From the NCBI GenBank assembly GCA_006844585.1, contig SPJM01000347.1, positions 1 to 61,413 on the forward strand: a DNA stretch of 61,413 nt, given 5' to 3'. Below the pieces are notes generated by a model. It was not told where the DNA came from and made no database searches. It saw only the letters and a program-made list of their open reading frames with translations. This DNA comes from Methylococcaceae bacterium. Its GTDB lineage: Bacteria > Pseudomonadota > Gammaproteobacteria > Methylococcales > Methylomonadaceae. This document shows positions 19,601 to 28,079 of this stretch, piece by piece. Numbering within the stretch: position 1 is the stretch's first letter; each line of letters opens with the position of its first letter. Position numbers and translations under genes: made by a program.

Positions 19601-19944
19601 AAGCGATCGGCGTTCAGTTTTCCATTGATGATTTCGGCACAGGCTATTCTTCATTGGCTTATTTGAAACAACTGCCTTTGGATGAGTTAAAAATTGACCA
19701 AAGTTTTATTCGCGATTTAATCATTGATGAGAACGATACCGTGATTGTCGAAACGATTATCAATATGACCAAAAACTTGAATTTGGATGTGATTGCGGAA
19801 GGCGTGGAAACCGTACAACAAAAAGCCTTTCTTGAACAAAAAGGCTGTGTAGTTTTCCAAGGCTATTTATTCAGTAAACCCTTACCGGCTTTGGAGTTTA
19901 TCGAGTATTTGCAAGAACAGAAAGTGAGGCGCGATAATCGATAA
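16651..19944 (+). CDS. MASE1-CHASE-PAS-GGDEF-EAL cyclic-di-GMP enzyme
   Basis: This roughly 1,097-residue sensor should make and break cyclic di-GMP. The N-terminal 200 residues are a MASE1 membrane domain (starting near ISNIIVALVYFVSGYLGNLL and including the NASPVWPAAGAALA loop). A periplasmic CHASE domain follows and ends in a membrane helix near 490-510. A PAS domain comes next (HFRELVQAQTAIFWRAD to DITEQKRTE), then GGDEF (about 740) and EAL (about 872). GGDEF is intact and has the RxxD inhibitory site five residues upstream. The EAL domain keeps the EALIRW, DDFGTGYSSL, LKID and EGVET catalytic segments, so both activities look possible. The start is GTG 16651 or TTG 16642; neither has a clear ribosome site. 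It is divergent from arsS. Confidence 0.9.
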   Translation: MNTQHPAVSFIISNIIVALVYFVSGYLGNLLSIPPMNASPVWPAAGAALAMAMVCSHRILPGLFVGAMAIKILVFWDFSSPDSLTPSLITSVVSSIGTCAQAAVGAYLIHRLLKTDNPLIQDRKIFQFFILAMLSCVIGPTVGVAAVFLQGFITVEDLLISWSTWWIGDAIGVFVFTPLVLTFIGKPKSSWHERKKLLAIPLSITLVLVLSVFQYYKNQEEKRIHAIFDRQVNTLHHYIDKEIKHRIRLIEILKALFDSPVSISAKDFEAITLPIVNTHRSMRAMAWISYISDRERLEYERKFGIDFQITERDKDHRLIPSAQRKEYFPISYIEPLAENRRALGFDISTNDPVDFKALKKAQTTGLITITEPFQLIQDLEEVTGVVMYAPIYQNKSAEIIDSQDLKGLVAVVFRMSDEMKEAFSQLSDIQLWVKIKDQQKILYSNIPDKISTELNLWDLNQQLPINVADRQWLLTYRPSEDFIHAQVTWNNWWSLLIGFIIAGCTGFALMLLSGRTLRTEDLVRRRTQALAQSERHFRELVQAQTAIFWRADPVTAQFTFVSDEAERVLGYPVSEWLEENFWIKHMHRDDKEWAPEFCQAQSAEHRSHQFEYRMICSKGKVIWLRDVVNVVMENGKVKELIGAMIDITEQKRTESEIYQLAFYDSLTGLANRRLLLSQLNSELSRARRKGLFGAIIFLDLDRFKILNDSMGHHIGDELLIQVAGRINQGIREDDLAARLGGDEFVILIRAFADNLQQTTEGVSIIAEKIRKSMEQPYFISDYEHHCSTSIGITLFPEQGLSGEKLFQQADKAMYRSKEQGRNTISFFHPSLQKAADARLFLEKEIRLALKNEDFILYYQPQVEVGGGVRSCEALIRWRHSEKGLISPADFIPVAEESGLIIPLGLWVFNEACQQMRQWLDQGVKIDHIAVNVSSRQFRQGDFVDQLIQVIESHQISAQHIFIELTEGVVIDDFTDTIEKMRELKAIGVQFSIDDFGTGYSSLAYLKQLPLDELKIDQSFIRDLIIDENDTVIVETIINMTKNLNLDVIAEGVETVQQKAFLEQKGCVVFQGYLFSKPLPALEFIEYLQEQKVRRDNR

Positions 19945-19974
19945 TTCAGCGTTTTCTCGGACAGGTTGCTAGTA

Positions 19975-20373
19975 CTAGCCTTGTTTGAATCGGTGAATTT
20001 GCCTACGCTGCTTTTTAGTCGGTTTTCGCGGTCGCTCGGAATGGTCGACTAATGCTTTTTCCTGTTTTTGTTGAATAATTTGTTGCTGGCGTTTCATGCG
20101 GCTTTCCTCATTTTCTTCATAAAGCAATGCCGCTTCGGGAGCCGGGCGGCGTTGCTGATTAATGCCTTTAACCACAATATCCCAACTGTATTGATCTTTG
20201 TTGATATGCAGATCAGAGCCTATTTTAACCTCTTTAGAGGGTTTGCAGCGCTGACCGTTTAAATGAACTTTTCCGCCGGATACCGCATCAGCGGCCAGTT
20301 TGCGCGTTTTAAAAAAACGCGCAGCCCAAAGCCATTTATCAATACGTAATGATTCCGCTTTACTCGACGTCAT
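19975..20373 (-). CDS. hslR: Heat shock protein 15 homologue (S4-domain RNA-binding protein)
   Basis: HslR/Hsp15 binds 50S subunits that carry stalled nascent chains with peptidyl-tRNA and helps recycle them. The 132-residue protein has the S4 RNA-binding fold at the N-terminus (RIDKWLWAARFFKTRKLA, then GGKVHLNGQRCKPS) and a very basic tail (RPRKPTKKQRRQIHRF) expected for ribosome binding. Length is close to the E. coli protein (133). Its start lies 14 bases inside the 3' end of the rhodanese gene, so the two are probably coupled. Confidence 0.92.
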   Translation of the reverse strand: MTSSKAESLRIDKWLWAARFFKTRKLAADAVSGGKVHLNGQRCKPSKEVKIGSDLHINKDQYSWDIVVKGINQQRRPAPEAALLYEENEESRMKRQQQIIQQKQEKALVDHSERPRKPTKKQRRQIHRFKQG

Positions 20374-20719
20374 AACCTTTGTCCAACCATTGTTTGATGC
20401 CGCCCGCCATACTGACTGTTTTGCTGTAGCCTAATTGCTGCAATACATCGACAGCTAAAGCAGAACGTCTGCCGCTTTGACAATAAACGATAATATCTTC
20501 ATTTTGGGCGTTTGCAAAATGCGGATGAGCGGCTAATTTGAATTCCATAACGCCTCTAGGAATATTGATGGCGCCGGGCAGATGTGAGGCGGCAAATTCT
20601 TCGCCCTCTCTGACATCTAAGAGTTTTGTTTCACCCAATTGTTGTTTAACTTCATCGACTGAAACTTCGGTGATATTTTGCAATGCTTTTGCGATCAGTT
20701 CTGCAGGAGTGAGCGACAT
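20360..20719 (-). CDS. Single-domain rhodanese-like sulfurtransferase
   Basis: This 119-residue cytoplasmic protein is a single rhodanese domain. It has the N-terminal LLDVREGEEFAASHLPGAINIPRG segment (here split by the fold) and the active-site loop VYCQSGRRSA with the catalytic cysteine. Such proteins carry persulfide sulfur for thiolation or detoxification; the physiological acceptor is unknown. It is upstream of and overlaps hslR. A signal peptide is absent, unlike PspE-type exported rhodaneses. Confidence 0.9.
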   Translation of the reverse strand: MSLTPAELIAKALQNITEVSVDEVKQQLGETKLLDVREGEEFAASHLPGAINIPRGVMEFKLAAHPHFANAQNEDIIVYCQSGRRSALAVDVLQQLGYSKTVSMAGGIKQWLDKGYDVE

Positions 20720-20906
20720 AGTTTATCCTTAATAATTTTTTAAAAGGTGTTATATTAGCAACTTTTAATATAGAGGGCTAGTACAGCAGCCCTATTTCTT
20801 ACTAAAGCCGTGAGAGTTTTTAACGCGTATGTGTTGAAAATTGTTAAAATACACCCCGCACGGAAATAATTATAATTTAAACAGATAGGCAACGAGGCGA
20901 CACTTT

Positions 20907-21290
20907 ATGAATTTTGAAAAAGTCATTTTTGGATTCTTTGTGATTTTAGCGTTAACCTTGAATTTCGGATTTTTTCTAGGGGAAATGGATAATCCGGCGC
21001 ATCACAGCGTTTTTGAGCTTTTTGCCGTGATTATCGTCAACTTGATTGCAACCATTTTGAAATTCGGCGATAGATCTCAAATCGGCGCTATCCTGCTGGC
21101 AACGAGTTTGGTGGCCGATTTACAGCTCATTGCCGCAGCCACTTACTGGACGGTAGTGGTGCATATTACCGAAACAGGCTTAACCCCGGATGTAACGGCC
21201 AGTATCGTATCTTTTACCGGCGGCGCATTGCTGGCGAATATTATTTCTACAGTTATTTTAGTCACCGAGACATTAATGTCGCGTTTTTGA
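20907..21290 (+). CDS. DUF6394-like membrane protein paired with potassium channel
   Basis: This 127-residue protein has three to four membrane helices (about residues 6-24, 34-50, 57-85 and 101-122) and ends MSRF. It resembles the DUF6394 family, whose genes lie next to an NAD-binding potassium channel. GAGG precedes the ATG. The channel gene begins 46 bases after its stop, so they are likely cotranscribed. An accessory or regulatory subunit of the channel is a reasonable inference from this pairing; no motif shows the function. Confidence 0.78.
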   Translation: MNFEKVIFGFFVILALTLNFGFFLGEMDNPAHHSVFELFAVIIVNLIATILKFGDRSQIGAILLATSLVADLQLIAAATYWTVVVHITETGLTPDVTASIVSFTGGALLANIISTVILVTETLMSRF

Positions 21291-21336
21291 TAATGAATGA
21301 CTGGCATTGCATGAATTAATCTGATCAGGCGGAACT

Positions 21337-23097
21337 ATGGCGGAAGCAATCGATATAAATCGCGTGTTATTTATCGTCATGCGCGAAATGCGCGCGCCGA
21401 TATTGGCTCTAATAGCCGTTTATTCTATCTCTATTTTAGGCATGGTGTTTATTCCCGGTGAAAAAACTGCGGATGGGCAAACCCAATACATGAGTATTTT
21501 TCATGCCTACTATTTTATGACTTATACCGCGACCACCACCGGCTTTGGCGAAATACCCATCGCCTTCAGCAACGCTCAGCGCTTATGGGCGATTATTTGT
21601 TTATACGCCAGTGTGATCACCTGGGTTTACGCCATCGGTAGTATTATTCGCTTGATGCAGAATCCGTTTTTTGTTCGCGCCTTGGCAGAATCGCGATTTT
21701 CTAAACGCGTCAGGCGTATTTCCGAACCATACTATATTATTTGCGGATTTGGCGATACCGGCAGCGTTTTAACCCGGGGATTGAGCGATTACGGCATGTC
21801 GGCGGTGATTATCGATTCCGATGAAGAACGCATTAAAGCGCTGCAGCTTAGAAACTATACAGTGGCGATGCCCGGTTTATGCGCTGACGCCGGTGCGCCG
21901 AAACATTTATTGGAAGCCGGGATTATGCGGGATAACTGCAAATTTGTGGTGGCGATTACCAATGATGAGGAAACTAATCTAAAAATTTCCGCATTGGCTC
22001 GCTCGCTAAACCCGAAAGTCGGCATCATCACCATGTCTAAAGTGGAGGTGTTTGAAGAAACCCTGGCGACTTTAGGCGGCGAAGTGCATATCGTTGATCC
22101 CTTTAAAACCTATGCTAAAGTGTTGGCGGCGGCGATGCATAATCCGGGTTTTTATGCATTTAACAACTGGTTGGTAAGAGATCATAATGCCTCCTTAACG
22201 CGTTATGTTCATCCGCCTATCGGCATGTGGGTGATTTGCGGTTACGGCCGGATGGGACATGAAGTCAATCGAGTGTTAACCAAGTATGGCATTAGAACCG
22301 CCGTGATAGACCCGCACGACTCCAAAGAGGGCGAACATATTGAGCGTTATATTGTCGGCCGAACTACGGCCAGAACCTTAGCTAAAGCCGGTATCCGGCA
22401 AGCGGTGGGTATATTGGCGGGCACTGATGACGACGGTCATAATTTAGGCATCTTACTAAATGCGCGCTATTTTAATCGCGATTTGTTTACCATTGTTCGT
22501 CAAAACCGTCATCAAAATGCGGTTGCCTTTAATGCATCCAGGGTTGATATGATAATGCAGCCATCCCTGGTGACGGCCAGGCGAATATTATTCTTACTCA
22601 TTGCGCCGTTGTTGAAAAGCTTCTTCGCCTATTTATTGGAAAATGCGCCGGGCCGAATGGAAGTGATGGAAAATGTAATTTCCGAATTGCGCCGCAAAGT
22701 GGGCAATAGGACACCGCATTTAATTACGGTCAATTTTGATCGTGAAAAGAAAGCTGTGACTAAGTGGTTGGATGAAGGAAAAAAAGTTTATTTAGGGGAT
22801 TTGTTAACAGACCCCAGAGGCAAAAAGCAACGGCTGGATATGGTCGTGTTTGTGATCAAATCCAGTACTCAAGAATATATTTTGCCTGAAGACGACTATG
22901 AAATTAAAATGGGCGATCAACTATTGTTTTGCGGAACCTTATTAGCGCATCGCTTATTTAACGCCACTATTAACAGCGAATATAAATTATTTTACATTCA
23001 AACCGGTTTATATCTGCCCAGGGGTTGGGCGGCGCAATGGTGGTTGAAGTTAATCAAACGAAGAGGTTTGAAGTCGGATGTGGAAATCGATGCATAA
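21337..23097 (+). CDS. Potassium channel with two TrkA-N/RCK domains
   Basis: The 586-residue protein has an N-terminal two-helix pore (helices about 18-38 and 84-107) flanking a selectivity filter read as TTTGFGE at residues 66-72, a variant of the classical TVGYGD. Two Rossmann RCK/TrkA-N domains follow, with nucleotide loops GFGDTGS (near 136) and GYGRMGHEV (near 305), then a TrkA-C-like region. Two RCK domains on one chain suggest a tetramer with eight domains gating the pore in response to NAD(H), ATP or ions. The ATG at 21337 has AGGCGGA upstream. It could aid potassium balance in salt stress, consistent with ectoine synthesis later in the window, but that link is inference. Confidence 0.88.
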   Translation: MAEAIDINRVLFIVMREMRAPILALIAVYSISILGMVFIPGEKTADGQTQYMSIFHAYYFMTYTATTTGFGEIPIAFSNAQRLWAIICLYASVITWVYAIGSIIRLMQNPFFVRALAESRFSKRVRRISEPYYIICGFGDTGSVLTRGLSDYGMSAVIIDSDEERIKALQLRNYTVAMPGLCADAGAPKHLLEAGIMRDNCKFVVAITNDEETNLKISALARSLNPKVGIITMSKVEVFEETLATLGGEVHIVDPFKTYAKVLAAAMHNPGFYAFNNWLVRDHNASLTRYVHPPIGMWVICGYGRMGHEVNRVLTKYGIRTAVIDPHDSKEGEHIERYIVGRTTARTLAKAGIRQAVGILAGTDDDGHNLGILLNARYFNRDLFTIVRQNRHQNAVAFNASRVDMIMQPSLVTARRILFLLIAPLLKSFFAYLLENAPGRMEVMENVISELRRKVGNRTPHLITVNFDREKKAVTKWLDEGKKVYLGDLLTDPRGKKQRLDMVVFVIKSSTQEYILPEDDYEIKMGDQLLFCGTLLAHRLFNATINSEYKLFYIQTGLYLPRGWAAQWWLKLIKRRGLKSDVEIDA

Positions 23098-23102
23098 TAT
23101 AG

Positions 23103-23181
23103 ACTTCGCGCGGCCACAGTGCGCCTTGCTCTCGACCAAAAACACCGGACTATCAAATCCGCATCCGTGAGCGCGCGAAGT
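23103..23181. repeat. Inverted repeat between convergent genes
   Basis: ACTTCGCGCG at 23103-23112 is inverted as CGCGCGAAGT at 23172-23181, enclosing 59 bases. It fills the space between the convergent potassium channel and isocitrate-lyase-family genes and may act as a bidirectional transcript end. It has no U-run. Confidence 0.5.
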
Positions 23182-23186
23182 ATAGC

Positions 23187-24071
23187 TTAATCGGGTGTAT
23201 GCTTTTCAATTTCATAACGCTGTTCCTGCTGATAATAATCTTCAAAACCAACAATTTGCGTCAGTTCCTTAAAATCCAGCGTATCAATTTTTTCACCGTT
23301 TTGCATCGAGCTTAACGCTTGTTGCATTGCCCTGATAGACACATTTAACAAGGTCAGCGGATAGACGGCGATTTTAAAACCCATGTCCTCCAATTCCTGA
23401 TGCGGCAAAATCGGCGTTTTGCCGTTTTCGATTAAATTAGCGAATTTATAGCCCTCGACCTGCTCGCAATATTGCTGCATTTCCGCCTTGCTTTCCGGCG
23501 CTTCCAAAAAATTAATGTCGGCGCCGATTTGATGAAATAACTGGGCGCGTTTAATGGCTTCTTCCAAATTATGGGTTGCTCGGGCATCGGTTCTGGCCAT
23601 GATCAAAATATCCGCGCCTTCATTGCGGGCGTCCACCGCCGCCTGAATGCGCATTGCCGCTTCGTCAATTTCGACCACTGATTTACCGCGAGTATGGCCG
23701 CAGCGTTTGGGAGCAATCTGATCTTCCAGCATAATGCAGGCAAAACCGGCCTGCGCGTAACCTTGCACGGTTCTTTTGATATTCAGGGCATTGCCGAAGC
23801 CGGTATCGCCATCGCCCCAAATAGGAATGGAAACGGCTTGGCAAATGTTCTGACCTTGATTCAACAATTCCGCATAAGAAATCAAACCGGTATCCGGCAC
23901 ACCCAAACGACTGGCAGAAACGGCAAAACCACTCATGAACGCCGAAGGAAAACCCATGCTTTCGCATAGCTTGGCGGAAATGGCGTCGTGACAGCCGGGC
24001 ATGACTAATAAACCGGGTTGTTTCAATAAACGGCGTAATTTTTCAGCGGCGCTAAGATTTTTGTTGAGCAT
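23187..24071 (-). CDS. Isocitrate lyase/PEP mutase superfamily enzyme
   Basis: This 294-residue cytoplasmic enzyme belongs to the isocitrate lyase/phosphoenolpyruvate mutase superfamily. It carries the GDGDTGFGN metal-binding loop, the IEDQ-type segment MLEDQIAPKRCGH with the catalytic lyase cysteine of the KRCGH motif, and MARTDARA. The intact Cys loop points to a C-C lyase such as methylisocitrate lyase or dimethylmalate lyase, or an oxaloacetate decarboxylase, rather than a phosphonate mutase. No prpC, prpD or other methylcitrate gene is adjacent, so the substrate stays open. It is a single gene on the minus strand. Confidence 0.82.
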   Translation of the reverse strand: MLNKNLSAAEKLRRLLKQPGLLVMPGCHDAISAKLCESMGFPSAFMSGFAVSASRLGVPDTGLISYAELLNQGQNICQAVSIPIWGDGDTGFGNALNIKRTVQGYAQAGFACIMLEDQIAPKRCGHTRGKSVVEIDEAAMRIQAAVDARNEGADILIMARTDARATHNLEEAIKRAQLFHQIGADINFLEAPESKAEMQQYCEQVEGYKFANLIENGKTPILPHQELEDMGFKIAVYPLTLLNVSIRAMQQALSSMQNGEKIDTLDFKELTQIVGFEDYYQQEQRYEIEKHTPD

Positions 24072-24239
24072 CTATGGGTAAACTGTAAATGACTGTTAAA
24101 CAATCATTTTACCAATAGAACGAAAATGGAAAACTATTTTTCCCGGCTAATTAACTCGGATGTTGAATGGATTGCGCTTGAATTGCCGCTTGCTTTGATT
24201 TAGTCTTTGAGCCAATTGATAGGCGTTAAAGGAATTGTT

Positions 24240-24710
24240 ATGCAAAAATCACTCAATATCGATGCTCATAAATGCACTGGCTGTCTGCAATGCGAGTTGG
24301 CTTGTTCTTATGAAAAAGAAGGCGTTTTTAATCCTTCGCGATCCAGAATTAAAGTGTTTACCTTTCATGATCTCGGACGATTCTCACCTTATACCTGCAC
24401 TCAATGCAGCGAGGCCTGGTGTTTGCATGCTTGTCCGGTTGAAGCGATTGTCGATAATCAGGTGATCGGCGCCAAAGAAGTCCTCAACGATGTTTGTGTG
24501 GGCTGTAAGGTTTGCACCATTGCTTGTCCATTCGGAACCATTAATTACAATACCGATACCGGCAAAGTGGCGAAATGTGATTTATGCGATGGCGACCCGG
24601 CTTGTGCAAAAGCTTGTCCGACGGCGGCGATTACTTATGTGGACGCCGAACAAACCGGATTGAGCAAAATGCAAAAATACGCGCAATTGAATCTAAACGG
24701 AGGGGAATAA
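24240..24710 (+). CDS. Polyferredoxin subunit of aldehyde oxidoreductase (AorA-like)
   Basis: This 156-residue iron-sulfur protein should pass electrons from the tungsten catalytic subunit to the FAD subunit. Four cysteine groups are visible: CTGCLQCELAC, CTQCSEAWCLHACP, CVGCKVCTIACP and CDLCDGDPACAKACP, enough for four [4Fe-4S] clusters, as in the AorA subunit of Aromatoleum-type aldehyde oxidoreductase. The ATG at 24240 (MQKSLNID) has AAAGGA upstream; an in-frame start at 24207 is less likely. The catalytic subunit starts one base after its stop, with GGAGGGG as ribosome site. Confidence 0.9.
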   Translation: MQKSLNIDAHKCTGCLQCELACSYEKEGVFNPSRSRIKVFTFHDLGRFSPYTCTQCSEAWCLHACPVEAIVDNQVIGAKEVLNDVCVGCKVCTIACPFGTINYNTDTGKVAKCDLCDGDPACAKACPTAAITYVDAEQTGLSKMQKYAQLNLNGGE

Positions 24711-24711
24711 G

Positions 24712-26562
24712 ATGGCCTGGACGGAAAAAGTATTAAGAGTCAATTTGACGACCGGTCTATGTCAGTCGGAACCGCTGAATATGGAGTGGGTACAGCAATA
24801 TTTGGGACAGCGGGGTTTAGCCAGCAAATATTTGTTGGAAGAGATTGATCCTGCCTGCGACGCCTTATCGAGTGAGAATAAATTGATTATGGCGACCGGC
24901 CCCTTGACCGGGACGATGGCGGCGACCGGCGGACGGTATTCGGTGATTACCAAAAGTCCCTTGACCCATACTATCGCCTGTTCTAATTCCGGCGGCTTTA
25001 TCGGCGCTGAAATCAAGAACGCCGGTTGGGATATGGTTATTTTTGAAGGTCGCGCGGAAAAGCCGGTTTATCTCTATTTGGAAAATGATCAAGCGCAGTT
25101 GCTGGATGCCGCTGATTTATGGGGTAAATCAGCCTGGGAAACCGATGAACTCATCCATAAAAAACACCAAGATCCATTGTTGCGTATTGCTTGTGTGGGG
25201 CGTTCTGCGGAAAAAGGCTGTTTATATTCGGCGATTATCAATGATTTGCACCGGGCGGCCGGACGCTCCGGGGTCGGAACGGTGATGGCCTCTAAAAACC
25301 TCAAGGCGGTGGCTGTGCGCGGTACCAAGGGTGTGGGTAATATTAAAGATTTCCCGGCTTTCATGCAGACCACTCAAGAAGCTAAAGCGGTATTAGCGGC
25401 GGACGGGGTGACCGGCGAAGGCTTACCGGCTTACGGCACCCAAGTGTTAATGAATGTGATAAACGAAATCGGCGCGATGCCTACCCGTAATATGCGCGAA
25501 GTGCAGTTTGAAGGAGCGGAAAACATTTCCGCTGAGGCGATGCTGAAATTGCGTTCTTCCGATAATAAAGCCAACTTGACAACCAACGCCGCCTGTTTCG
25601 GTTGCACCATTGCTTGCGGACGCATTTCCACTGTCGATAAAGGCCATTTTTCGATCAAAAACAAACCGGAATATTGGGGCGCTTCCGGCGGTTTGGAATA
25701 TGAAGCGGCCTGGGCGCTGGGTTCTGATATAGGCGTGGATGATTTGGATGCCTTGACCTATGCCAATTTTATTTGCAATGAAGACGGTATAGACCCGATT
25801 TCTTTCGGTTCAACCTTGGCGGCGGCGATGGAACTGTATCAAATGGGCGTAATTAGCGATCAGGATACCGGCGGTATAGCATTGAAATTCGGCAGCGCGG
25901 AAGCCTTGGTGAAAATGGTCGAATTGACCGCTAAAGGCGAAGGTTTCGGTTTGGAATTAGCGCTAGGCTCGAAACGTTTTTGTGAAAAATACGGGCATCC
26001 GGATTTATCGATGACGGTTAAAGGCCAGGAGTTTCCGGCTTATGATCCCAGAGCCATACAAGGCATGGGCTTAACCTACGCCACTTCGAATCGCGGCGCT
26101 TGTCATTTGCGTAGTTATACGGTTTCATCGGAAGTATTGGGCGTACCGGAAAAAACCGATCCCTTGGAAACCGAAGGGAAACCGGCATTGGTGAAAGCTT
26201 TTCAAGATGTCAGCGCAGCCATCGACTCTTCAGGATTATGCGCATTTACCACTTTCGCTTGGACGCTGGATAATATTGCGCCGCAAATTGACGCCGCCTG
26301 TCAAGGCGGTTGGACGACGGATAAGTTATTGGAAGTCGGCGAACGCATCTGGAATATGGAAAGACAATTTAATTTACAAGCCGGTTTTACGGCTAAAGAC
26401 GATACCCTGCCGAAAAGGATGCTGACAGAGGCGGCGAAAACAGGCCCGGCCAAAGGGCGGGTGAATGATTTGAATAAAATGTTGCCGGAATATTATCAAT
26501 TGCGCGGTTGGGATGAGGAAGGTGAGCCAACAGCGGCGACCTTGGCTCGTTTATCACTTTAA
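24712..26562 (+). CDS. aor: Tungsten-dependent aldehyde:ferredoxin oxidoreductase, catalytic subunit
   Basis: The 616-residue protein belongs to the AOR family, which oxidises aldehydes to acids, or the reverse, at a bis-tungstopterin site. The pterin-binding N-terminal domain is clear (ATGPLTGTMAATGGRYSV, then NSGGFIGAEIKNAGWD). The single cubane ligands are C295, C298, C302 and C510, with the pterin-contacting DSSGLC (505-510), at spacing like archaeal AOR. Gene order polyferredoxin-AOR-FAD protein matches the three-subunit bacterial enzyme that can use NAD+. Natural substrates could include formaldehyde or other aldehydes; the sequence does not say. Whether tungsten or molybdenum is used is inferred from the family. 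Confidence 0.93.
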   Translation: MAWTEKVLRVNLTTGLCQSEPLNMEWVQQYLGQRGLASKYLLEEIDPACDALSSENKLIMATGPLTGTMAATGGRYSVITKSPLTHTIACSNSGGFIGAEIKNAGWDMVIFEGRAEKPVYLYLENDQAQLLDAADLWGKSAWETDELIHKKHQDPLLRIACVGRSAEKGCLYSAIINDLHRAAGRSGVGTVMASKNLKAVAVRGTKGVGNIKDFPAFMQTTQEAKAVLAADGVTGEGLPAYGTQVLMNVINEIGAMPTRNMREVQFEGAENISAEAMLKLRSSDNKANLTTNAACFGCTIACGRISTVDKGHFSIKNKPEYWGASGGLEYEAAWALGSDIGVDDLDALTYANFICNEDGIDPISFGSTLAAAMELYQMGVISDQDTGGIALKFGSAEALVKMVELTAKGEGFGLELALGSKRFCEKYGHPDLSMTVKGQEFPAYDPRAIQGMGLTYATSNRGACHLRSYTVSSEVLGVPEKTDPLETEGKPALVKAFQDVSAAIDSSGLCAFTTFAWTLDNIAPQIDAACQGGWTTDKLLEVGERIWNMERQFNLQAGFTAKDDTLPKRMLTEAAKTGPAKGRVNDLNKMLPEYYQLRGWDEEGEPTAATLARLSL

Positions 26563-26571
26563 GGCAAAAAA

Positions 26572-27819
26572 ATGGATTTTATTATCATAGGCGCCGGACC
26601 GGCAGGCGTAATAGCCGCAGAAACTTTGCGCCGACATGATCCGCAAGCAAAGATTGTGCTCATCGGCAATGAGCCTGAGCCGCCGTATTCGCGTATGGCG
26701 ATACCTTATTACTTGGTCAAAAATATCCCGGAGCAAGGGACTTATTTGAGAAAAACAACGGATCATTTTCAAGCGCTCAATATCACCGTTTTACCAGCGG
26801 AAGTACAGACAGTCGACTCGGAAAACAAAACCGTTATTTTGGATAATCAAAATACGCTGCATTACGATAAATTATTAATCGCCACCGGCTCAACACCGGT
26901 GAGACCGCCGATTTCAGGGATGGATTTACCGGCTATCTACAATTGCTGGACATTGGCGGATGCCCGAAACATTGCCGCAAAGATGAAACCGGGCAGTCAA
27001 GCCGTTTTGATGGGCGCCGGGTTTATTGGTTGCATTATTCTGGAAGCCCTGGCGAAAAGCGGCGCTGAATTATCCGTCATCGAAATGGGCGACCGGATGG
27101 TTCCCAGGATGATGAATGACAAAGCCGGGCAAATGATTAAGCAATGGTGTATTGAGAAAGGCGTTAATGTACATACTTCAACCCGCATTACCGAAGTACA
27201 GTCAGGCCAAAATAAAGCGTTAACAGTGCTACTGGATAACGGCGAATCGCTGCAAGCTGATCTATTGGTGTCGGCGGCCGGCGTCAAACCCAATGTTGAT
27301 TTTCTAAGTGGTAGCGGCTTGGAGATAGATCAAGGCATAGTGGTTGATAGAAGCATGAAAACCAGCATTGATGATATTTATGCAGCAGGCGATGTGGCGC
27401 AAGGCCTGGATTTTTCAAGCGGCCAATACAATGTGCAGGCCATCCAGCCGACCGCTTCTGAACATGGACAAATCGCCGCCAAAAACATGCTGGGACAACA
27501 CGCCGTCTTGCATCAAGGCTCAATCAATATGAATGTGCTGGATACCTTAGGTTTAATCTCCAGCTCATTCGGCTTATGGATGGGGGTGGAGCAAGGGGAT
27601 TGTGCTGAATTATATGAACCCGAACAATTTAAATATTTGAATCTGCAATTTGAAAACGATGTATTGGTGGGCGCAACCAGTATTGGTTTAATCCAACACG
27701 TCGGGGTTTTGCGAGGCATGATCCAGAGCCGGTTGAAATTAGGCGAGTGGAAAAGTAAATTGATGAACGACCCCAGCAAAATCATGGAAGCCTACCTGGC
27801 AAACCGCCTTCCCTTATAA
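26572..27819 (+). CDS. FAD-dependent NAD(P)H oxidoreductase (AorC-like subunit)
   Basis: This 415-residue flavoprotein resembles rubredoxin/ferredoxin reductases and the FAD subunit of bacterial aldehyde oxidoreductases. The FAD-binding IIGAGPAGVIAAETLRR opens the protein, ATGSTPVRPP is near 105, a second dinucleotide loop (LMGAGFIGCIILEALAK) lies near 145, and YAAGDVAQG is near 265. It follows the catalytic subunit by nine bases and should transfer electrons between the polyferredoxin and NAD(P)+. The gene ends four bases before a REP pair that begins the inserted RAYT region. Confidence 0.9.
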   Translation: MDFIIIGAGPAGVIAAETLRRHDPQAKIVLIGNEPEPPYSRMAIPYYLVKNIPEQGTYLRKTTDHFQALNITVLPAEVQTVDSENKTVILDNQNTLHYDKLLIATGSTPVRPPISGMDLPAIYNCWTLADARNIAAKMKPGSQAVLMGAGFIGCIILEALAKSGAELSVIEMGDRMVPRMMNDKAGQMIKQWCIEKGVNVHTSTRITEVQSGQNKALTVLLDNGESLQADLLVSAAGVKPNVDFLSGSGLEIDQGIVVDRSMKTSIDDIYAAGDVAQGLDFSSGQYNVQAIQPTASEHGQIAAKNMLGQHAVLHQGSINMNVLDTLGLISSSFGLWMGVEQGDCAELYEPEQFKYLNLQFENDVLVGATSIGLIQHVGVLRGMIQSRLKLGEWKSKLMNDPSKIMEAYLANRLPL

Positions 27820-27822
27820 TGA

Positions 27823-27894
27823 GTAGGTCGGACTTCAGTCCGACGTCGCCAGTATGGAGGCTTTTAAACCCCATCGGACTGAAGTCCGACCTAC
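27823..27894. repeat. Inverted REP pair, left of RAYT (72 bp)
   Basis: A GTAG-headed REP hairpin at 27823-27844 (stem GTCGGAC with GTCCGAC) and its inverted copy at 27874-27894 form a 72-bp unit. The same unit, in the same orientation and length and with a similar centre, recurs at 28539-28610 on the other side of the transposase gene. The similarity continues about 20 bases to the right in both. Confidence 0.9.
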
Positions 27895-27977
27895 GGTGAT
27901 GGGCTGATTTTCAGGTGTAAAAACGCAAGATTAGCTTGTCAGCAGTCGCTTATTGTAAAGTCTGACTTCCCTCAAAG

Positions 27978-27999
27978 GTAGGTCAGACTTCAGTCTGAC
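27978..27999 (+). repeat. Single REP upstream of RAYT
   Basis: A GTAG-headed REP with stem TCAGAC/GTCTGA. Relative to the neighbouring REPs, which have TCGGAC/GTCCGA, both stem arms have changed together, so base pairing is kept. Confidence 0.85.
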
Positions 28000-28079
28000 A
28001 GAGCTATTCAGACTCCATCAGTTTTTCGATCATCTTAAGATTTAAAATGATCTGAATAACTTGATAGAGAACGTAATCA

